From NCBI GenBank assembly GCA_963676355.1, contig OY781093.1:3038001-3102000 (forward strand): a DNA stretch of 64,000 nucleotides. Direction: 5' to 3'. A program made the position numbers and the translations under genes. Shown here in pieces: positions 35,234-43,212 of the stretch; within the stretch, counting starts at the first letter, position 1; each line of letters starts with the position of its first letter. The DNA is from JAGLOK01 sp963676355 (GTDB taxonomy: Bacteria > Bacillota > Clostridia > Christensenellales > UMGS416). The notes beneath the pieces were generated by a model. That model saw only the letters and a program-made list of their open reading frames with translations, did no database searches and had not been told where the DNA came from.

Positions 35234-35249
35234 ATCATTTTGAAATGAT
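35234..35249. repeat. Short inverted repeat upstream of the flgB unit
   Basis: The perfect 7-base arms ATCATTT and AAATGAT around TG lie upstream of the sigma-28-like site, in the 266-base gap 35112-35377. It could be an operator, but an AT-rich dyad this short also arises by chance. No sigma-A promoter of good quality was found in the gap. Confidence 0.35.
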
Positions 35250-35377
35250 TCCAGAAAATGCTTATAAAAACACACAATAACCCAAAGATTTACTCAACTG
35301 TATACTATCATAAATATAAGTAAAATTGAATTTTAAAATGAATGTTCACACTTTATTGTACTGAAAAAGTGAATATA

Positions 35378-35830
35378 TTACATAAATAGGTCTACAAGCA
35401 GTCCTCGTATATCATCCACTAAATCAGCTATCTTGATGTTTTCGCTTTCCTGCTCAAGAACTCCCGCTGTGATTTCATCAAGTTTTTTATTAATGTTTTT
35501 TATAATCGCAAAAGATTTGTTTCTTCCTCTTGCGTCAAATTTATTGTTTTTTTCAAAAGAGAAAGCATTGTTTGCGTTCTCTTTAATAAGCTTTCCAATT
35601 AACTCTCTGTATTTTTGTATTTCTGAAAGATCTGCTTTTTTTGATATCTTATCACCTTGTACATTTATTTCTTCAATAAGTGATGTGATGTATTTTTGAT
35701 GATTTTCTCTGCTGAGCTCTGTCAGCTCTCGCCTGAACGTTTTAAAGTTTTCAATCCCGGCTTTTCGTTCATCGCCTGATATGCTGTTATTTGCAGGCTT
35801 TGAAGCCTGATTTATATCTCTGATTTTCAT
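35378..35830 (-). CDS. YaaR family (DUF327) protein
   Basis: This 150-residue helical protein matches the YaaR family, mainly in the C-terminal half: FDARGRNKSFAIIKNINKKL and the end IADLVDDIRGLLVDLFM. The N terminus is a short Gly/Lys/Asn-rich segment. It overlaps the preceding chaperone gene by four bases (ATGA) and ends the fliD unit. YaaR proteins have no settled function; the flagellar context suggests a motility role. Confidence 0.8.
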   Translation of the reverse strand: MKIRDINQASKPANNSISGDERKAGIENFKTFRRELTELSRENHQKYITSLIEEINVQGDKISKKADLSEIQKYRELIGKLIKENANNAFSFEKNNKFDARGRNKSFAIIKNINKKLDEITAGVLEQESENIKIADLVDDIRGLLVDLFM

Positions 35831-36264
35831 TTTTTCTTATCTATAAATATTCCGTCCGAATACGCCGAACCGTTTGTGTACTTATTAAGTCTTTCTTTTT
35901 CGCTTTTAAGATTCTTTATCTCATTTTTATATTCTGTAACCTTTTCTTCTGCTTCGCGAATATTTCTCTTATCTTCTTCTGCGATATTTTTAAGCAGTAA
36001 TCTTATCTCATTATCAAGTTTTACCGCCTGCGGATCGCCTTCGCCAATAAGTTGATTTAAATACACTCTGTCAATTGTTTTATCCAAATTTAAAATCTCG
36101 TCTATCAATTTTTGACGAGTATCCAATTCGCTCAAAAGCTTTTCCGCGTCTTCATCTTCAATATAAAGTTTTTGTGCTCTTGTAATTTGGAGCACAGAAG
36201 ATAAAAGTCTAGTCTTTTTTTGAAGTATTTGAATTAATTGAATTTTTTTGTTGCTGACCGACAT
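35827..36264 (-). CDS. Putative flagellar export chaperone (FlgN/FliT-like)
   Basis: The 145-residue protein is almost entirely charged helix (QLIQILQKKTRLLSSVL, LDTRQKLIDEILNLDKTI) and ends NGSAYSDGIFIDKKK. It has no membrane segment. Its place after fliS is that of fliT, the chaperone for FliD, in other bacteria. The sequence also resembles the FlgN family. The start is either the ATG at 36264 or the GTG at 36270. The exact substrate cannot be read from sequence. Confidence 0.7.
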   Translation of the reverse strand: MSVSNKKIQLIQILQKKTRLLSSVLQITRAQKLYIEDEDAEKLLSELDTRQKLIDEILNLDKTIDRVYLNQLIGEGDPQAVKLDNEIRLLLKNIAEEDKRNIREAEEKVTEYKNEIKNLKSEKERLNKYTNGSAYSDGIFIDKKK

Positions 36265-36284
36265 ATTCACCTATCTTAATTTTT

Positions 36285-36677
36285 TCAGCCGTAATTTTCA
36301 ACCAGCTTGTTTTCTTTCAAGACATGTCCCCATGATTTTTTAAGCTCATTGAGCATATCAATCAAAGGATCAATTCCCGAAGACTCTTTAGATATATTTA
36401 TCTCCCGAAGACTTGTTAATATAAAATCATATAAATTAAACAATTCATTTGCTATAGGATATCCGAAATCCAAGCTCATTACAAGCTCTGTCACTATGTC
36501 CTGTGCTTTTATTAGATACATATTTGTGTCTTGAACATTTTTTTCTTCAATAGCAATTTTTGCAAGCTTCATGTTTTTGATACAACCATCATAAAGCATT
36601 ATTATAAGCTCCACAGGGTTTGCAACCATCACATTTTGTTGTTTATATTTTTCATAGGGATTCGCTAAAGGTCTCAT
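36285..36677 (-). CDS. fliS: FliS, flagellin export chaperone
   Basis: FliS binds the C-terminal disordered end of flagellin before export. The ATG at 36677, with AGGAG upstream, gives 130 residues beginning MRPLANPYEKYKQQNVMVAN. A longer reading that runs into fliD lacks a ribosome site. Family features are PVELIIMLYDGCIKNMKLAK and QDIVTELVMSLDFGYPIANE. It follows fliD by about 50 bases. Confidence 0.95.
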   Translation of the reverse strand: MRPLANPYEKYKQQNVMVANPVELIIMLYDGCIKNMKLAKIAIEEKNVQDTNMYLIKAQDIVTELVMSLDFGYPIANELFNLYDFILTSLREINISKESSGIDPLIDMLNELKKSWGHVLKENKLVENYG

Positions 36678-36726
36678 CAAAGTTCTCCTGTAATATTGTT
36701 GATTTATTAAGCCAGTATTGTCAAAA

Positions 36727-38241
36727 TTATTGTGCAGTTCCCATGCCAAGCTGACCCAGCATCGCACTTATCTGGCTATTCATTGTGGAAAGAGCGGTTT
36801 CCATTGCGGTGTACTTTTTCCAATATCTTTCCTCCCTTGATTCATACCGATCTTCAAGAGCATCAAGCCGTTCCTCAGCTTTTAATAGAGCACTTTCCAC
36901 ATTGGCTATAGTATTTCGATTTGCATTTTTTATATAATTATTCAGTGAATCCGATATCCTGTTTATAAGGCCAGACTCTTTATATTTCACATCTAAATCT
37001 GTTGCATATGAAGTATTCGAAAAAATGTTTTCAACCTTTTCAGGGTTTTCCTGAACTGCTGAAGTTAAAACTTCTTCGTCAATAAAAATCTTTCCTTTAT
37101 CAGAATACTTTCCCGTTGTAAGCCCTATTTCATAAGGACTTAGTCCAACACTTTCAACAGCTGTATAAAAACTTTCTCTCAGAGTGCTTAAAAGACCTGA
37201 AATATTGGAATCATTTCTAAACATGCCACTTTTAGCCATGTCTTCCCATTCTTCCTGTTGTTTTTCTGTAAGCCCTTCTCTTTCCTCTTCCGATAAAGGC
37301 TCATATGTTCTGTGCACATCTTCATCAAGTTTGGTCTGCAAAGAATCTACTAATTCATTGTATCCTTCAATAAAGCCTTTAATTTTGTCAACAGTGCTTT
37401 GAACGTTTCTTTCAACATTAAAAGATATAGATGTGGCAGACGTATCCCTAAGATTATAGGCTATGCCATCAATGGTAAATGAATTGCTGCTTTTTGTTAC
37501 TGCTATTCCTTCAATCTGAAGCATAGCATCCTGTCCGGTATAAGTGCCTTCTGCTATACCAAACGCACTGCTTGTTGCATCAAACGCGTTGCCGCTTATG
37601 TTTACAATATCAACAGTACTAGCTGATCCCGTTTCATCAGATACGATGCTAAAGCCCTGCTTTAATTCCGAGTAGCGCATTGTTACTCCGGCGTCTGAAT
37701 TATTTATAGTGCCTATTACTTCAGCAAGATCATCAGTTTCTGAAAAAGTAAAAACCTCTCCGTTTATAGAAAAAGATATCTCTCCTGCATCAAAGGATAA
37801 AGGAGTTGATAAATCAAGAGCATTAAGTGCTGTGTTATGGCTTATAAGCTCTGTGTTGAAAACATTGATACTTTCAGCTTGCGCCGCTTCCGCCAGCTGT
37901 GTAATCGAATCAATTGTAATCTCTCCTTCTAGCGCACTAGAGTTTGCGCTGACACTTACCGCAGATGTCGTATCTAAAATGTTTACATCAAAAGTATTGT
38001 ATGCGTTGCTTCCTGTCATATTAGTTTCAGGGCTTAACACACTCATATACTTTTCACGGAAGTTTCTAAGCTGCAGATTAATATCACGCAAAGATTCTTC
38101 TTTCCACTCAAGTTTTGTTATTGCTTTGTTTTGCTCATCTATTTTTAACTTTTCAAGCGAAAGAAGGCTCTCAACTACAGACTCTGTGTCAATTCCTGAT
38201 GATATTCCAGAAACTCTTAGCATATTTGAATCTATTGCCAT
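36727..38241 (-). CDS. fliD: FliD, filament cap protein (HAP2)
   Basis: FliD caps the filament tip and folds incoming flagellin. The 504 residues have the N-terminal family region (VSGISSGIDTESVVESLLSL), a variable surface middle and the C-terminal coiled region (ESALLKAEERLDALEDRYES) ending MNSQISAMLGQLGMG. It has its own sigma-28-like promoter. It is the first gene of the fliD-fliS-chaperone-yaaR unit. Confidence 0.95.
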   Translation of the reverse strand: MAIDSNMLRVSGISSGIDTESVVESLLSLEKLKIDEQNKAITKLEWKEESLRDINLQLRNFREKYMSVLSPETNMTGSNAYNTFDVNILDTTSAVSVSANSSALEGEITIDSITQLAEAAQAESINVFNTELISHNTALNALDLSTPLSFDAGEISFSINGEVFTFSETDDLAEVIGTINNSDAGVTMRYSELKQGFSIVSDETGSASTVDIVNISGNAFDATSSAFGIAEGTYTGQDAMLQIEGIAVTKSSNSFTIDGIAYNLRDTSATSISFNVERNVQSTVDKIKGFIEGYNELVDSLQTKLDEDVHRTYEPLSEEEREGLTEKQQEEWEDMAKSGMFRNDSNISGLLSTLRESFYTAVESVGLSPYEIGLTTGKYSDKGKIFIDEEVLTSAVQENPEKVENIFSNTSYATDLDVKYKESGLINRISDSLNNYIKNANRNTIANVESALLKAEERLDALEDRYESREERYWKKYTAMETALSTMNSQISAMLGQLGMGTAQ

Positions 38242-38286
38242 TTGGCACCTCCATTATGTTCTGTTAATAATTTTCTTCCATGAATA

Positions 38287-38314
38287 CTATCGGAATAAAT
38301 TGCAAAAAACTTGA
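38287..38314 (-). promoter_or_regulatory. Candidate sigma-28 promoter for fliD
   Basis: On the minus strand, TCAA, a 16-base spacer and TCCGATAG. The spacing equals that of the flagellin promoter. It lies in the 91-base gap between the papain-fold-like gene and fliD. Confidence 0.6.
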
Positions 38315-38332
38315 CTATTATCCTGATAATTT

Positions 38333-39259
38333 TTATACATGAGCGTAATATTTAAACTCAGGCATACTGTTTCTGTAAAGAGAAGACATTGTTGCATAAT
38401 TCGTCAGAGTGCTTCCGGCTTGAGCAACCGTCACTCCAGTTCTTGGATCATAGCCGCCGTTCATTGAAGGGCAGACCACCTGCACATGTCCAACGCCGCC
38501 AATGTTTTGCTTTGCAGTCACCACTGGGTGTCCGGAGTTTGCAAGCTGTTGCGCAGTTTCAGGCGAAACTTCCTTCCAGCCATATTCTTTGCCTTTTGTT
38601 CCCAACCAATTATATATAGCGTTCGCGTTCATCTCGCGTGCACCTTTAGTGTCAGGATAATATTTGGGCTCCATGGTTTGAGGATCAACATAGTGAGGAA
38701 TTTCAGCGCCCATCGCGCGAGTAACATCCCACATAAATATATTGCAATATGTTTCTCCACGGCCTTTTTTATTAACCGCATAGCGCGGATTTGTCTCAAC
38801 ATTAAACTGATTTATAACCTGTCTGTAAAGCTTTGCGTTCCTTGTATAAGCATCACTTTTCACATGTGGATTTACAGCAACCGATGCCGCCGAAGGTATA
38901 GCTTCTTCATATCCCTCAAAAGATTGTGTGCCAAAAAGCCCGTTAGTGACTCTTTGCATCACAGAAGATGAATCCATTAACCCCTGTCCACCAATCATTC
39001 CGCTATCCATTCCAAGCATCGACAAAAACAGGTTTAGCATTTCGCTTGAGCCCCCATCTTTTAGCATTCCTAAAAGCATCTTTATATTAGCTGAAGGATC
39101 TGCTGATTCTCCGCTTATCGAATCAGCATCTACACTGCCTATGCTTTCTACACTTGATGAGAAAAAACCTGAAAACGAGCCTGATGACGAAGGTGTACCA
39201 CTTGTTCTTGATGCAACTTGTGGATTATAAAACTGATTTAAATTAATATTGTCTACCAT
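38333..39259 (-). CDS. Putative papain-fold (CHAP/NlpC-like) hydrolase of the flagellar locus
   Basis: The 308-residue protein has a Ser/Gly-rich flexible N-terminal half and a compact C-terminal domain from about 135. There Cys172 (GETYCNIFMWDV) and His258 (GGVGHVQVVCPS) have the spacing and context of a Cys-His hydrolase of the CHAP/NlpC superfamily. The first 50 residues are Ser-rich with no signal peptide, as in flagellar export substrates. I do not recognise a named family. It is encoded between the FlhB C-terminal protein and fliD, so remodelling of peptidoglycan around the flagellum is a reasonable guess. Confidence 0.65.
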   Translation of the reverse strand: MVDNINLNQFYNPQVASRTSGTPSSSGSFSGFFSSSVESIGSVDADSISGESADPSANIKMLLGMLKDGGSSEMLNLFLSMLGMDSGMIGGQGLMDSSSVMQRVTNGLFGTQSFEGYEEAIPSAASVAVNPHVKSDAYTRNAKLYRQVINQFNVETNPRYAVNKKGRGETYCNIFMWDVTRAMGAEIPHYVDPQTMEPKYYPDTKGAREMNANAIYNWLGTKGKEYGWKEVSPETAQQLANSGHPVVTAKQNIGGVGHVQVVCPSMNGGYDPRTGVTVAQAGSTLTNYATMSSLYRNSMPEFKYYAHV

Positions 39260-39264
39260 GAATT

Positions 39265-39558
39265 CTAATTACCTTTTATGCGTTTTTCATATTCGCTGTC
39301 TATATCGCTTATAAAAACCAATATCTGAGCCACCGCCTGATACAGTTCCTCAGGTATTTCATCTCCTAGTTTAAGGCTTTGAAGCAGTTTCGCCAGCGGT
39401 TTGTCCTCCACCACTTTAACTCCATGCTCTTCACCCTTTTTTATTATCTTTTCGGCTAGGTCACCCTGACCAATTGCTACAACATAAGGTGCATCGTCTT
39501 TTTCAACGTCATACTTTAAAGCTGATGCGATTTTCCTTTTTTCTTTATTCTCACTCAT
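39265..39558 (-). CDS. Stand-alone FlhB C-terminal protein (YlqH/FlhX type)
   Basis: The 97 residues align with FlhB from just after the autocleavage site: ALKYDVEKDDAPYVVAIGQG, then VKVVEDKPLAKLLQSLKLGD and IPEELYQAVAQIL. The membrane helices and the NPTH motif are absent. Such proteins (B. subtilis YlqH, FlhX elsewhere) can replace the cleaved FlhB fragment in some bacteria. It overlaps the upstream FliK-like gene by four bases. Confidence 0.85.
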   Translation of the reverse strand: MSENKEKRKIASALKYDVEKDDAPYVVAIGQGDLAEKIIKKGEEHGVKVVEDKPLAKLLQSLKLGDEIPEELYQAVAQILVFISDIDSEYEKRIKGN

Positions 39559-41138
39559 ATCATATAATCAATCTTTGATGTCCTATCATCTAAAAATGTT
39601 TCCAAAGCATCCTTTGCATTAACCGGCGTCGTTTTCTCAAAAAGCTTTTCAATGCTTATAGAGGAAAGGCTGTATCCCGTCTCGCCAATAAGTTTCCTAA
39701 GTTCATCTGTTTTGCTATTAATCAACGCGTCAGCCGCTTCGTTTTCCCGACCAATTTTAATGGATAAGCTTTTATTTTTTGCTTGTGCAAAAACTTCAAA
39801 TCTTCCTAAGTTTTGCGTGTCCAATCCAATAAGTATCTTGAGAGATTCATCGTCACCTTTTTGTTTTTTACCGCCTCTTTTATAAACAAAAATCTCAGCT
39901 GTCTGGCGATTCTGTCCGAAATTTATTGGAACATGATAAAAGTTATAATCCTTCACATCCGCCGTTACTTTGTTTTGAGATATGAGCTCCTGAGCCTTGT
40001 CAGACATCGCGCCCTTATTTAAGATATCGGAATTATCAATAGTTCGCTTTAGCTCCAAATACTTTTGCATATTGGAAAGCCCTGCTTTTTTTATATTTGT
40101 TTCCTTGCTAATAAGATCATCTATCTTAACAAAGGATTTCATAACCTTAGACAGCAGCTCTTTTACATTGTCATCTTTTAATGCATTTTGAGATTTTAAA
40201 AAGGCTTCACTTTTTTTGTCTGAGATAATATTATTTTCCGCTTTGTTGTCTTCGTTTCCATTTTCAATAATGCTGTCCAAATATTGTAACTGTTCTGCGC
40301 GCGTCTCAGCAGCTTGTGTATCAGCGCTTAACTGCGCTTTTCCAGAATCAATAGTCTGTGTAGGTTCTGTCATCAGGTTGTCAGCAGCTTGTTCAACCAT
40401 TATTTCTAAAGGTACACCTTGCATAGAAGGGTCTTGAGCAGACAAACTTTCAAGAGTTGGCACTTCTAAAGTATGCCCAGCAAAATGCGAAGCTTCAGAT
40501 AACGTTTGCATATCATTCAAAGCGTTATTTTCGGGCATCTGTACTTGAGCTTTTGAACTGGTCACATAATCTTCAGTAAAAATAGCAAGTCCTGCAATAT
40601 CAATAAGTTTATTGCCTGCTGAATCCTGAGAATTTTCAAAGCTCAGCAAAGCATTAACGTTTTCTTTTGTAAACGGAATTTTATTTGAGAGCATAAAAAC
40701 AGCGGATTTTACATCCATGTCGGGATTTTCAGCCATAGCTTCAGAGATAATTGCTGTATTTGTTTCATCCACAGGCAATCCAGCGCTTTTTAATGCATTT
40801 AATATATTTATATCTTTAGGAATTTGATCTTGATTTACAGCATCTTGTGACGAAAGTATAACTCTATCCGCATCACCAGAAACCATGGTCATTACAAAAT
40901 TCCCATTTTGTTTGCCATTAACCAAGAGCTCAAGTGTGTCCCCTGCGCTAAATTGAAGCCCAGAAACAATCTTCGCTGTAAAATACTTTTCTCCCTCGGC
41001 AAGCAGCGTAGCCACTTCACCTTCTTGTGAAACGACTTCAGCTGAAATAATCTCACCTTTTGTATATTCAGGAGAGCCTTGTTTGTTATTATTAACTAGA
41101 GCCGCTTTTTGCTCAGGACTTATTGCATTAATTTCCAT
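39555..41138 (-). CDS. Second FliK-like protein (YlqG type)
   Basis: The 527-residue protein has a long, weakly conserved helical body. A C-terminal region around 425-505 fits the FliK hook-length domain pattern (IGLDTQNLGRFEVFAQ, then TDELRKLIGETGYSLSSISI). Gene order with the FlhB C-terminal protein matches B. subtilis ylqG-ylqH. It may control or compete in export switching, but that has not been shown. A sigma-28-like site lies before its ATG. Confidence 0.7.
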   Translation of the reverse strand: MEINAISPEQKAALVNNNKQGSPEYTKGEIISAEVVSQEGEVATLLAEGEKYFTAKIVSGLQFSAGDTLELLVNGKQNGNFVMTMVSGDADRVILSSQDAVNQDQIPKDINILNALKSAGLPVDETNTAIISEAMAENPDMDVKSAVFMLSNKIPFTKENVNALLSFENSQDSAGNKLIDIAGLAIFTEDYVTSSKAQVQMPENNALNDMQTLSEASHFAGHTLEVPTLESLSAQDPSMQGVPLEIMVEQAADNLMTEPTQTIDSGKAQLSADTQAAETRAEQLQYLDSIIENGNEDNKAENNIISDKKSEAFLKSQNALKDDNVKELLSKVMKSFVKIDDLISKETNIKKAGLSNMQKYLELKRTIDNSDILNKGAMSDKAQELISQNKVTADVKDYNFYHVPINFGQNRQTAEIFVYKRGGKKQKGDDESLKILIGLDTQNLGRFEVFAQAKNKSLSIKIGRENEAADALINSKTDELRKLIGETGYSLSSISIEKLFEKTTPVNAKDALETFLDDRTSKIDYMI

Positions 41139-41174
41139 TTTAATTCCACATTATATTTTATTCTGTCATATTAT

Positions 41175-41201
41175 ATATCGTAACTTGCCTTATTTTTATT
41201 A
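41175..41201 (-). promoter_or_regulatory. Candidate sigma-28 promoter for the FliK-like/FlhX/hydrolase unit
   Basis: On the minus strand, TAAT, a 15-base spacer and TACGATAT, about 40 bases before the ATG at 41138. Confidence 0.45.
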
Positions 41202-41333
41202 TCTTTTTTATCAAACTATCAATAATAATAGAAAAATATGCTGTGATTTTTCGTATTATTTACCTTTTTATTGAAATTTTTCTTTTAAATATTATTATTT
41301 TATGAAAAAAATCACCTAAATTGAAAATCAATA

Positions 41334-41360
41334 TAAGTTTTTCTATAAAAATTACGATAC
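41334..41360 (+). promoter_or_regulatory. Weak sigma-28-like site upstream of cheY
   Basis: TAAG, a 15-base spacer and TACGATAC. It keeps the CGATA core but has only moderate similarity, and it lies about 170 bases from cheY. Confidence 0.3.
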
Positions 41361-41532
41361 AATATCTATAGAGGTTTTTGGCTTCTTGCATTTTTCACAA
41401 GAAGCTGATAATATTCTTTACAGTATTATACAATGGTATAATTTTTGCGTGTTTTCTTTATTTGTTTTGTTTGAATTTAATACGATTGTATATAAATCAA
41501 AACATAAATGAATTTATTGCTAGGGAGGGTAT

Positions 41533-41892
41533 ATGAAAAAAGTTCTAATTGTAGATGATGCTTCATTTATGAGAGTGTCTATAAAGAATATACTTACAAA
41601 GAACGGTTATGAGGTTGTTGGCGAGGCAAACAATGGTTTGGTTGGCTTTCAAAAATATCAGGAGCTTACCCCTGATATAGTGACAATGGATATTACTATG
41701 CCTGAAATGGATGGACTTACGAGTTTAAAAAACATTCTTTCAGTTAATCCAGCAGCTAAAGTTGTTATGGTGTCTGCAATGGGACAGGAAAGCATGGTTC
41801 GTGAAGCTATCATCGCTGGGGCAAAAGGTTTCATTGTTAAGCCGTTTAAAGAAGAAAGTATTCTATCAGCGCTTAATGGTCTTCCCGAATAA
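41533..41892 (+). CDS. cheY: CheY-type response regulator
   Basis: This is a single receiver domain of 119 residues with no output domain. It has Asp8 and Asp9 in LIVDDASFMR, the phosphoacceptor Asp53 in TMDITMP, Ser81 in VMVSAMGQ and Lys103 in IVKPF. In chemotaxis, CheY-P binds FliM and FliY. GGGAGGG precedes the ATG. It lies beside a c-di-GMP phosphodiesterase gene instead of inside the che operon, so it could also serve another phosphorelay. Confidence 0.92.
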   Translation: MKKVLIVDDASFMRVSIKNILTKNGYEVVGEANNGLVGFQKYQELTPDIVTMDITMPEMDGLTSLKNILSVNPAAKVVMVSAMGQESMVREAIIAGAKGFIVKPFKEESILSALNGLPE

Positions 41893-41951
41893 TTGTATAG
41901 TTCTAAAATTGAACACCTTATTAAGCGTTTAGGTTGCTTAATATTTTTGAT

Positions 41952-41972
41952 AAAGACATTTTTAATGTCTTT
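41952..41972 (+). other. Hairpin between cheY and the HD-GYP gene
   Basis: A 9-bp stem (AAAGACATT with AATGTCTTT, loop TTT) in the 120-base gap. The next bases are TAAGCG and not a T-run, so it may only weaken transcription into the next gene. Confidence 0.4.
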
Positions 41973-42012
41973 TAAGCGTAAAGCTTTTTTATTTAAATTA
42001 TCGGAGAAATGA

Positions 42013-43086
42013 ATGAGATACATCCCATCTAAGTGTTTGCAACCAGGGCAGATACTCGCCAAAAATATAAATCTCGGGAAAAAAAGAGTATTGCTTCGCA
42101 GAGGCGTAACTCTTACCAGCTCGGTTATCAAAAAAATCGAGCAGCTTGGCTTGCAGGGAGTTTATATTGATGATGAAATATCAAGAGACATCAACATTTC
42201 AAGCGTTATAAGTGATGAACTTAAATATAAGGCAATTAAAGGCGTATCCTCGTTTTTTCTTCACGCAAACAGAGAAGATGTTCCAGCAAGCGAAAAGCAG
42301 CTTGGTACTATAAGAAATATCATGCTTGGCATAGTGGATGAAGTTCAATCTAATGTTAATGTTAAAATTAATATAGTTGATCTTAGAACTTATGATGATT
42401 ACACTTTTAGCCACAGCATCAATGTCGCTGTTTTATCAGTTGTTGTAGGCACAGTCTTAGGCCTTAGCAAGCCCGAGCTTAATGACCTTGCTCTAGGCGC
42501 GCTGATTCACGACATTGGCAAAGTTTTCTGTGACAAAAACATAATAAATAAACCTGGAAAGTTAACTCCCGAAGAATATGAAGAAGTAAAAAAACATGTT
42601 GACCGCGGATATAACTATCTTTATTCCAGTAAAAGCATACCTGAAAGCTCAAAGCTTGCAGTGCTTACCCATCACGAAAAATTTAACGGACAAGGCTATC
42701 CTGACAAAAAAGCTGGCGAAGAAATCCCTTTTTATGGTAGGATTATTTCTGTTGTCGATGTATATGACGCACTCACTTCAGACAGATCATACCGGCAAGC
42801 GATGCTTCCTTCCCGCGCTTTTGAATATATACTCTCAGGATATAACACGATGTTTGATCCTTTAATTGTTGAATCATTCATTAAAAAAGTCGCATTTTAT
42901 CCAGTTGGAACCTGCGTTCAGCTAAGCAATGGCACAGTGGGCATAGTCGTTGAAAACTTCAACTCTTCCTATCTTAGACCACTGATTAGAATCATAAAAG
43001 ACAAAAAGCTGACTGAAGACTATTTGGATTTAGCACATGACAGCTCCACTCTTAACATCACAATTGAAGAAATAGTCAACATGTGA
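42013..43086 (+). CDS. HD-GYP c-di-GMP phosphodiesterase
   Basis: This enzyme hydrolyses c-di-GMP. The 357 residues have a small N-terminal DUF3391-like domain (to about 60) and an HD-GYP domain: HDIGK with His166-Asp167, HHEKFNGQGYP at 220-230, and DVYDALTSDRSYR. All metal and signature residues are present, so the enzyme is probably active. There is no receiver domain of its own, but cheY lies directly upstream. With the PilZ protein at 25045-25698 it suggests c-di-GMP control of motility. Confidence 0.92.
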   Translation: MRYIPSKCLQPGQILAKNINLGKKRVLLRRGVTLTSSVIKKIEQLGLQGVYIDDEISRDINISSVISDELKYKAIKGVSSFFLHANREDVPASEKQLGTIRNIMLGIVDEVQSNVNVKINIVDLRTYDDYTFSHSINVAVLSVVVGTVLGLSKPELNDLALGALIHDIGKVFCDKNIINKPGKLTPEEYEEVKKHVDRGYNYLYSSKSIPESSKLAVLTHHEKFNGQGYPDKKAGEEIPFYGRIISVVDVYDALTSDRSYRQAMLPSRAFEYILSGYNTMFDPLIVESFIKKVAFYPVGTCVQLSNGTVGIVVENFNSSYLRPLIRIIKDKKLTEDYLDLAHDSSTLNITIEEIVNM

Positions 43087-43160
43087 TTTAAATTTATTTC
43101 ATCATTTATTTTTAAACTATCAACTGAATGTAAAAACTTTTCCCTTTTTGGTACGATTTA

Positions 43161-43189
43161 TTGGCACAATATTTTGCCTGTGATATACT
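43161..43189 (+). promoter_or_regulatory. Sigma-A promoter of the glycogen operon
   Basis: TTGGCA, 17 bases and TATACT, 24 bases upstream of the glgB ATG. This is close to consensus. Confidence 0.7.
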
Positions 43190-43212
43190 TAAAATAAAAG
43201 GGACCCATTATA

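Larger units (their letters stand above)
41139..41532. other. Divergent intergenic region between the flagellar block and cheY
   Basis: This 394-base AT-rich gap holds sigma-28-like sites on both strands, annotated separately. It also has a perfect 8-bp hairpin (GCTTCTTG at 41381-41388 with CAAGAAGC at 41398-41405) without a T-run. For the plus strand, TTGTTT-N16-TATATA near 41465-41496 is a weak sigma-A candidate. No open reading frame with a ribosome site was seen, and no GEMM (c-di-GMP-I) riboswitch core. Confidence 0.6.

Noticed and set aside
36678..36767. A longer FliS start at 36767
   Set aside because: It would overlap fliD by 41 bases and has no ribosome site, while the ATG at 36677 has AGGAG and the typical family N terminus.
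41890..42012. A c-di-GMP-I (GEMM) riboswitch before the HD-GYP gene
   Set aside because: The conserved GEMM core is not present; only a simple hairpin is found.
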